A stretch of 64,000 bases of DNA, from assembly GCF_963169125.1 (NCBI RefSeq), contig NC_084795.1:278514122-278578121 (forward strand), in the 5' to 3' direction. The notes under the pieces are model-generated. The model saw nothing but the letters and a program-made list of their open reading frames with translations. It was not told where the DNA came from and did not search any database. This DNA comes from Humulus lupulus (Eukaryota > Streptophyta > Magnoliopsida > Rosales > Cannabaceae). Below are positions 57,189 to 64,000 of the stretch, piece by piece (within the stretch, counting starts at the first letter, position 1; the number at the start of each line of letters is the position of its first letter). The position numbers and the translations under genes were made by a program.

Positions 57189-60100
57189 TCATTCCACTTC
57201 AGCTAAATAATCGTCGATTTCAGCTGGCGTAAGCACTCTGCAAGCACAACAACTCAACCGATGAATACCGAAATCACAAGCTAGCACGTTCCATAAATTA
57301 GAAAGAAAAATAATGGTGTCTGGATGTCAAGTTAAGCATTTCTTTTGGTCTATTATTAACATGAAAGAAAAGACTTTCTCAACATTGAGAAGAGAATCTC
57401 AATTTACGTTTAAATGGGAAAATGATATTAAACAACCCCTTTGTAACAAAAATGAAAATATTCTAGGCCTTTTGCTCAGATTATTCGTCCATATTTATGA
57501 CATTCTCTAATCACAAAAAAAAACTATGGCCAAGGATTGTCTTCAAACATGTATTAGAACCTTAAGTAGAACAACTAGAAACCAGAACAGAACACATAGT
57601 AGTAAAGTGAGCAATGCAACACACAAACTAGATATTACTGAACACTAGTTCATTTAACACATTTAAGTTTGGCAATTAGAGTGTAAGCTATTAAAGTCAA
57701 ACTTGCCTGAATTTCTTGTCAGTTCCAATAATCCCAATCTCAATGTTTTTGCCTGAGATTTGTCCTTCAAATCTGCAAAAGAAAAAAATAAATAAAATAA
57801 CAATGAAGGCAAATATATTGCTGCAATTTTATTAGGTCTGATTTTATAGCAATTCCAAGTACACGTATAGGCTGCACAATATTTTGAGTACATCTTTCCT
57901 TTCTATTACTTAATTTCAATAACTATAGGCATGGTGTGATAAACAAGAGCTCAAAATTTCACGCACAAACTATAATTATCCATTGATCATAATTAAGTTA
58001 ATCACACAACTTGATAAGAGCACTTATCGATGGCTAAGATAGTGTACATAATTTAATAAAGTTAACCACACCCTGAATGAACCAAACTGACATTAGAACC
58101 AAGAAAGACAATTGTCTAGGAGTTGCTTAATTTTTTAACAGTTACGTACCCTTCCTTCAAAGTCAAAATAGCAGTGTGCACAGCATCATCAAGCTCCATG
58201 TCATCAGTATACCTAAGAGAAAAGAAACAAAAGAACTTTGACTAAAACGGAGAGGCAAAAGGAGCAAGTGGTTGTGGCAATCAATAACACTATCAAAAGA
58301 GAATTTTCAACAGATGTTAAAACATAAATTACAAGTTTCTTTCAATATCAGACTCTTAGAATTGATTAGCCATCTAAATAAGAATGTTATTTATAATATA
58401 GATGGAAATAACTAATTTATGAAACTCAAAACTAAAGTACTGTAATTGGACTATGAAAGGTTAACTTATTTGTGCCAAGACATAAAAAATAAAATTTTAT
58501 TGACTATTTACTTGATCAAAAAACATTTTTCTTCACAATTTACTCAGCACAAACATTGGATTTGTCTACATGTTTCTGCACTTTGGGCACTGATAAAATA
58601 GGATGCATACAGAATCTAACTCAAGTACCTCTTCTCAAGAAATGTTTTTGCATTTGAAACATTCTTTCCCATTGCAGAGGCCTTCCATGAGAAATATGAA
58701 CCTGAAGGATCCACCTATAGAAAATAAAAAGCCACGGCAATACTTATTGTCAGAAAATATCAATGCCAAAGATATATAAATACACTAGTAAGAAAACGGG
58801 GAAAATATCTCTTCAAAATCAGAACCGAATAAAGTTGATATCAGAAAAGAGAGAGAGAGAGAGAGAGAGAGAAAAGACCTTTAGATGGGAAAATATCAAG
58901 CAGAAAAGGATGAGAAATGAACATTACCTGGTATAGTTGAGGACCATTGTCATCAAAGCCAGCAACAAGCAAAGATACTCCAAACGGCCTAACACCACTG
59001 CCAAGGGAGAGAACAATAGAAGATTTAGATTCATCAAGGATGCCGCAACTTTTTTATATTCCATTTCTCCTAAATTAGATTAAGTTGCCTAGTGAAAGCG
59101 GTTGAAAATGTTCAAGTTCTCAATCCTTGCTTCTTATACCAGGACTCTTTAACAGTTTTTATTTGCCAAACTTGCTCTTTTACTAAGAAGTTTCGTGACT
59201 ATATGATTCTAGAATGACTCGAAAATAGAAGAGCCCCCACACTCCCATTTTATCAAACTCAAAACAATAACTGTGCTTGTTTACCCCTGTTATACTGCAC
59301 CGTTAGATATATCAAACACCACACTTTTGAATTTACATTGCAAAGGGTCAAAGATTACATTTTTTTTATATAACAGTTAAATTATCAATTTGTTAAATTA
59401 GCCCAGCTGGGATTTCAGATTCGAACTCCAGACATCTTAAACTTACAGACACCTAACCACTTGAGCTAGACTTAAGTACCAGACTATATGATCCACTTAC
59501 TAAAATTCCCGCCCATCTTTACACCACACCCCCTTTACAGGTCCCTTTCCAAAGAAGGGGGGACAAAATAGATGCAATGTTCTAATCTTAAAAAAAAAAC
59601 CCTCTTTGCATTGGCCAGCACACCATTATTTTTGTAAGAGTTGTTAAGAATGAAAATTAGAAGCAAGATTCACAAGCACATAAAGAAATAGTTAATGTAA
59701 TATTATGATTATAACTACTTATATTACACAACATATTCAGGTCAGGTTACATTTAATTAACTTATCTCTTCCTGTTAGTATAAATCTAAAATATTATATA
59801 AATATATATATATATATAAATGTTTTAAAATTTATTAGAAGTAATCTCATTACCCAGATTGAGTGAACTCTTGCATCACAGCTGCAGTTTCCCTAACAAG
59901 TTGAGTAACAGGTATAGGTTCCTACAAACAATATATTAAATGTAAATTAGAAACACTAAAGTATAAAATGTATTTTCCTATTAATTCTACTATGCATACA
60001 TAAAAATTTATTGTAATAGGGATAAGGGAAAAGGAAAAAAAAAAATTCAAAATCCCTTTCCAACTAATACAAAGCAATCCAACCTCAACTTCTAAGAAGA

Positions 60101-62898
60101 CAGAATATAATCCAGAATTTAAAACAGTACAGAAAGTTTTTAGAAGGATGACAACATTAAAAGAAAAATAAAAAAGTCTTTTAGTACTAAGTTGCAAAGA
60201 AAATGATCAACACATCCAGCGCTGAACAAAAATAAATTAAAACACATGCGTAGAGAGAGCAATATCATACCTTGTATAATCCATGATATTGTTCAGCCTG
60301 CTTCCTGCTTTTCCGAACCAAGACTCGAAAATCAGGACCCATACCACTGCAGTAGTGAAAAATAAAACAGTGGTTGGAAATTGGAAAGCATCAAAGGCAT
60401 TATTAAAATACTAAATTTGTATAGCCACAAACTACTATCAAATGGAATCTAGTAAACATGTTAATACAACAGATTGGCCCAAGTAAGTTTCATATAATCT
60501 CTAAATTTAAATTCATAAAAAAATAATGCCTTGTGGTCTTCCTAATAGGGAGCATAAACCGCATATCTAACTGTCAGTCTGCACATCCAGCAGTTTCAAA
60601 TGGAAGTAGATTCTAGTGTTTAATTTTTTTAAATGATAAAACAAATTTCTTTGATTGGAACACATGCACTTCAAGATTTTCAAATGAAACTAATCATTTG
60701 CAAAATATAAAGGATGTCCCCACTTAGTATGAAATTAACAGTCATAAAATTCCCTGATACCAAGAATACAGTGATAGTATTAATTTCACAAATCATCTAG
60801 CGACAGTCTGCCAATGATTCAGCAGTATGCTAGAGCGAAAATTTATCAAACACAATAATTTTTGTACAAATTAACTAACATTTGTTCTTCTATCAAAAGT
60901 TTATCTTTGGTTATTTCTCACTTGCATTAAACTAACTTTGTGAAACCAACAGTCATCAGCTCTAAGCCAATAAGTAAAAGCTTCTAATCAAATACTTAAA
61001 TTGCTACAGAGATCAAGAAATGTAATTGAGGTAGGAAACCATTTGAGAGGCCAAAACTTTTTCTCACTACAAAAGAAATGGTAACGACAGCAAAATGAAA
61101 GCACACAATAGGTACATAATTGTTATGGTATTCACTATAGCAGTAAATATTATATAAAATTTACCTCTGTAATGCAAATTTTGAAAAATAAATATTTATC
61201 AAAAGTACCAGAAAATACAAAAACAAACCTGTATACGACTCCAATATTTGGTGTAAGGGACTGTATTTTCTGGACCTGAAAAAAAATGCAACAAAGAAAG
61301 AATAAATGATAGAACACAGATATTAGACTATTAGTATATGAATGCATATTGCAGACAATTGCATCTTTTTTTCTTTCCTTTTTTTTTTTTTTTTTTTGAA
61401 TTTTCATGTCTTTAGACACAAGAGGAAGCAAAATAATATTTAATATAAAAAGAAAACCATGAATTATCATAAAAACAAAAAGACCCTCCTAACAACACCA
61501 CTGCAACTTAAACCAATTTAGAGAGTAAGAATATTAGTTCAAAAATAACCACATTGCTTGCCTCTTATATATGAGATGAGTTAGAAACTTAGATCTGTCA
61601 CTATAGTTGTATTTATCCCACTGACTACATGCACACTCAATCAGCTCTTGTTCCACATAGAACAGTATTATAGAGTATGTGGATAATTGATAATTAATTA
61701 GGTTCCTCTGAATGCACCACAAAAAAAAGTGTAAAAATTACAGCAACTTTGACATGAATCAACAACAACTAATTAAGAAAATGTTGTGCTTAAACGAAGA
61801 ACATCAAAACTACAAAACAAGAAGTCTTACAAAAGAGAAGTTCAAAAGCACAAAATCAAAGAGAAGGTAGACACCGAAAGATTAATAAAAAGATTTGAAA
61901 AAAGCAAAACTAGCAAAATTAAAACCAAACGTAAGACTGGATCAAAACCATTCCTCAAGAAAACAGGTTTCTAAACAATATGCAGTAGCAGCAATATCAA
62001 TATAAGTAATAATGAGAACAGGCAAATGCACATGGAGGAAAGAGAGTTTACTCAAAAGGTTATTCTTCTCAATCATTACTAAGCTCATCTACTTAAGTAT
62101 CTACGAGCTTAATAAAAGTACTAGCATAGATTGTTAATGTATGCATGCTAACATATATAAAAGACACATTTATGTGGACTAGAAACAGACTATATGTACG
62201 AGCACACACCCAACCAATCATTTGTGCTAGCCTAAGGGGGCATTACCATCCCAAAACTAAATTACATGTAGATCAACTATCTCTAATTAGGTCAATCTCA
62301 TAGCTAAGAGGAACTTACAGAAGTCTCATCAACCAATATTGAAGGTAGCTTCTTCTCAGTTGCGATCACAACCCCATTAGCAGCTGCATTAACCAGCTAA
62401 ATATCAGTACTGTATATATACATATATACAAGTTCTGTAATCACATAGAAAAAAGAAAAAGAAAGAAAACCCTCCAACTTGGACAGAACACCATTTCATA
62501 CGAAATCCAAAATTTTGCAACTTCTACGTTATCGATGGCTAAACCCACACCAAATCAATCATTAATGAAAAAAATCCCCAAAAATAATTGATGGGTCGAG
62601 TACAATATCATATATTACGATTTGAGATTAGGTTTCCAATTTATGTATGGATTGAACTAAGCAATTAACGACGATGAGACAACGAATGCAAGCAATACCT
62701 TTGATTCCGAGGGAGGTTTGGCCAGAGCCAACCGCTGTCAAGGCGTGCTCGATCTGTACTAGCTTTCCTGAAGGGCTGTTCAATACAAAAATAAAACATC
62801 AGAGAATGAAATGCGACCATGAAAATGAAAAGCAAAGAGTGAGAGAGATATACATACCTAAACGTAGTGAGAGAAAATGAGTACTGGCTGTCTCCCAT
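57189..62898 (-). CDS. PAB1: 20S proteasome subunit alpha type-2, 11 exons, 235 aa
   Basis: The gene encodes an alpha-ring subunit of the 20S proteasome core. Alpha subunits gate substrate entry and bind regulators; they lack the catalytic Thr. Exons (- strand): 62898-62858, 62775-62699, 62383-62319, 61275-61229, 60346-60271, 59921-59854, 58997-58928, 58714-58629, 58212-58150, 57772-57707, 57237-57189. The joined frame is open and ends in TGA. It starts [13 protein letters not shown], with the alpha-subunit signature [13 protein letters not shown] at 14-26. Then come [35 protein letters not shown] and the end [10 protein letters not shown]. The length equals that of Arabidopsis PAB1/PAB2. All introns are GT-AG except intron 10, which begins GCAAGT (57701-57706). 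Confidence 0.97.
58847..58873. repeat. GA dinucleotide microsatellite in PAB1 intron 7
   Basis: A run of about 13 GA units lies between exons 8 and 7 of the proteasome gene. It could serve as a length marker. Confidence 0.85.
59345..59475 (-). mobile_element. tRNA-derived SINE in PAB1 intron 6
   Basis: On the - strand, TAGCTCAAGTGGTTAGGTG (about 59470-59452) matches an A box of tRNA-type promoters. GGAGTTCGAATCTG (about 59435-59422) matches a B box. Spacing fits the head of a tRNA-derived SINE. The body runs into T/A-rich DNA near 59345. It has the same strand as the host gene. Confidence 0.6.
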
Positions 62899-63060
62899 GG
62901 CGACTTGAGAGAGAAGCTCTGTTTGGGAAGATCGGAGAGAGAGAGAGGTTTGAAGTTTGGGGTTTGGGCGAAACTCGAAAGAAGAGTGAAGAGTGATGGA
63001 AAAGAAAAATGAGAAAAGCGAAAGGGAAAAGCGGAACGGGCCTCACTCAGATCAGTTTTC
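62899..63060 (-). promoter_or_regulatory. 5' leader and proximal upstream region of PAB1
   Basis: Purine-rich on the + strand (pyrimidine-rich on the coding strand), as often seen in plant leaders with CTCTCT runs. No TATA box is clear. A poly-T run on the + strand at 63077-63098 may mark the outer edge. Confidence 0.4.
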
Positions 63061-64000
63061 TTGTTCAAGAAGAATAGTTTTTTTTTTTTTTTTTTTTAAA
63101 AATAAGTGATTTTGTATTATAGCCCTAGTTTTAATATTTGGTCCCTCACATAATCATTTAAATAATTTAGATTGGTGGTAAAAAAAATTCAAACAATATT
63201 AATTTTTAAATAGATCATTTTAAAAAAAAATTATCAAAATTAAGAAAAAATACAAAATAACTGAAAAAAAATAATTTTTACCAATTTATCTTTATTTAAT
63301 AAAAAAGATAAATGGCTCCTTTAGTTGCAATTTGTTGTTTCATAAACTAAAAACTAAAATTTACAATTCAAGAAATGTTTCATCAAACATTATTTTCTTG
63401 TGGTATTCTTGGTGAGCAAAATTCATGCTTAATTACTCAAATCATCCAATTCAAGTTGTGATTTGTGATTTAAGATATTTTTCAAAGTGCTTTACTCTTG
63501 TTCCCTACATATATTTTGTATTTGAATAATGATATATGTATCAGTACTAAAATATTATACTAGTTGATGTAGTGCTATTTTTTAAAAAAGTTGTCCCACT
63601 TAAAATAAATTTAATTGGTTAAATAAAATTATTACGTCAATTATTGTAATGTTTTAGTGCACATATCATTACTCTTAGTATTTATAATGTTTTATAAATT
63701 TTAATATATTATTACATAGGGTTAATATTTTTTTTTAGATCTTATGTTTGGTTTCATTACTTATTTGAACTATGTATTTTGATAAATTATATTTTAGACC
63801 CTAAATTTTATAAAATAGTTCAAATAAACTACTTAATCCGAATTTGGTCAAAGTTTTTTTAACTACAATCACAAATAATTCACAAAACTAACAATTGAGA
63901 ATAAAGTAGTAGAATCATTCTACCATAACAACTGTGTTGTTATATTCAATTTTTTCTTCATCAAAATTGGATTTAGATATCTAGTTGAACTATCTTACAA
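63061..64000. other. AT-rich intergenic DNA with a MITE-like unit
   Basis: No gene is seen. A short unit at about 63523-63677 starts AATAATGATATATGTA and ends AGTGCACATATCATTACT. It is an inverted-repeat pair related to the starts of the segments at 44225 and 55985. From 63718 a sequence like the left arm of the 47864 MITE (AGGGTTAATATTTTTTTT, TTTTAGACCCTAAA) runs toward the window end. Confidence 0.45.

Noticed and set aside
1..64000. CRISPR array, operon or riboswitch
   Set aside because: The window is plant nuclear DNA; the tandem repeats seen lack unique regular spacers and belong to transposons.

Overview
The window is nuclear DNA of a flowering plant, most likely a eudicot. Supporting this are intron-rich genes in an AT-rich background, a plant 20S proteasome subunit, a plant-specific Agenet/DUF724 gene, and plant-type transposons. 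The species cannot be fixed from the sequence. Only two clearly functional host genes are seen: an Agenet/DUF724 protein gene (44746-47426, + strand, 6 exons) and a proteasome alpha-2 (PAB1-type) gene (57189-62898, - strand, 11 exons, 235 aa).

Positions 1-18962 hold two related Ty3/gypsy elements of Tat-like type on the - strand, arranged LTR-internal-LTR-internal-LTR. A1 (1393-6869) keeps gag but has lost all of pol and is a non-autonomous deletion derivative. A2 (6870-18962) keeps gag, protease, RT, two RNase H domains and integrase, all broken by stops and frameshifts, plus the remains of an antisense ORF. Long LTRs of a different family with TGTAAYGCCCC ends sit in both: a copy cut by the window start at 1-1392, and a complete solo LTR at 12628-14980 with the 5-bp duplication AACCT.

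Positions 18963-23091 are AT-rich spacer with a hAT-type MITE (21579-22126, 8-bp duplication CTTTTCAG) and a smaller MITE. Positions 23092-43973 are a large Tat-like element B on the - strand. Its LTR ends are at 23092-23840 and 43274-43973. It carries a decayed gag-pol and a spliced antisense gene on the + strand (24851-30231) with its own TATA box and leader intron. B was hit twice: a 2.6 kb solo LTR lies in the antisense gene (26285-28901), and a very young, coding-intact chromovirus lies in gag (37140-43067, near-identical 614-bp LTRs, duplication CCGAA).

The right part is the gene-bearing stretch. The Agenet gene is followed by a 364-bp MITE with a 9-bp duplication and by a decayed Mutator-like element (48374-54361). 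That element holds an N-terminal mudrA fragment, an opposing ORF of unknown origin and an array of GTAACCAGTTAC-like motifs. Near 56.1-56.9 kb is a degenerate second copy of the Agenet gene, interrupted by a LINE RNase H fragment. The PAB1-type gene then runs leftward; it has one GC-AG intron and a tRNA-derived SINE in intron 6. The last kilobase is AT-rich spacer.

Apart from the two host genes and the young chromovirus, nearly all coding sequence here is decayed transposon. Many of the stop codons look like C-to-T changes, as expected after cytosine methylation.
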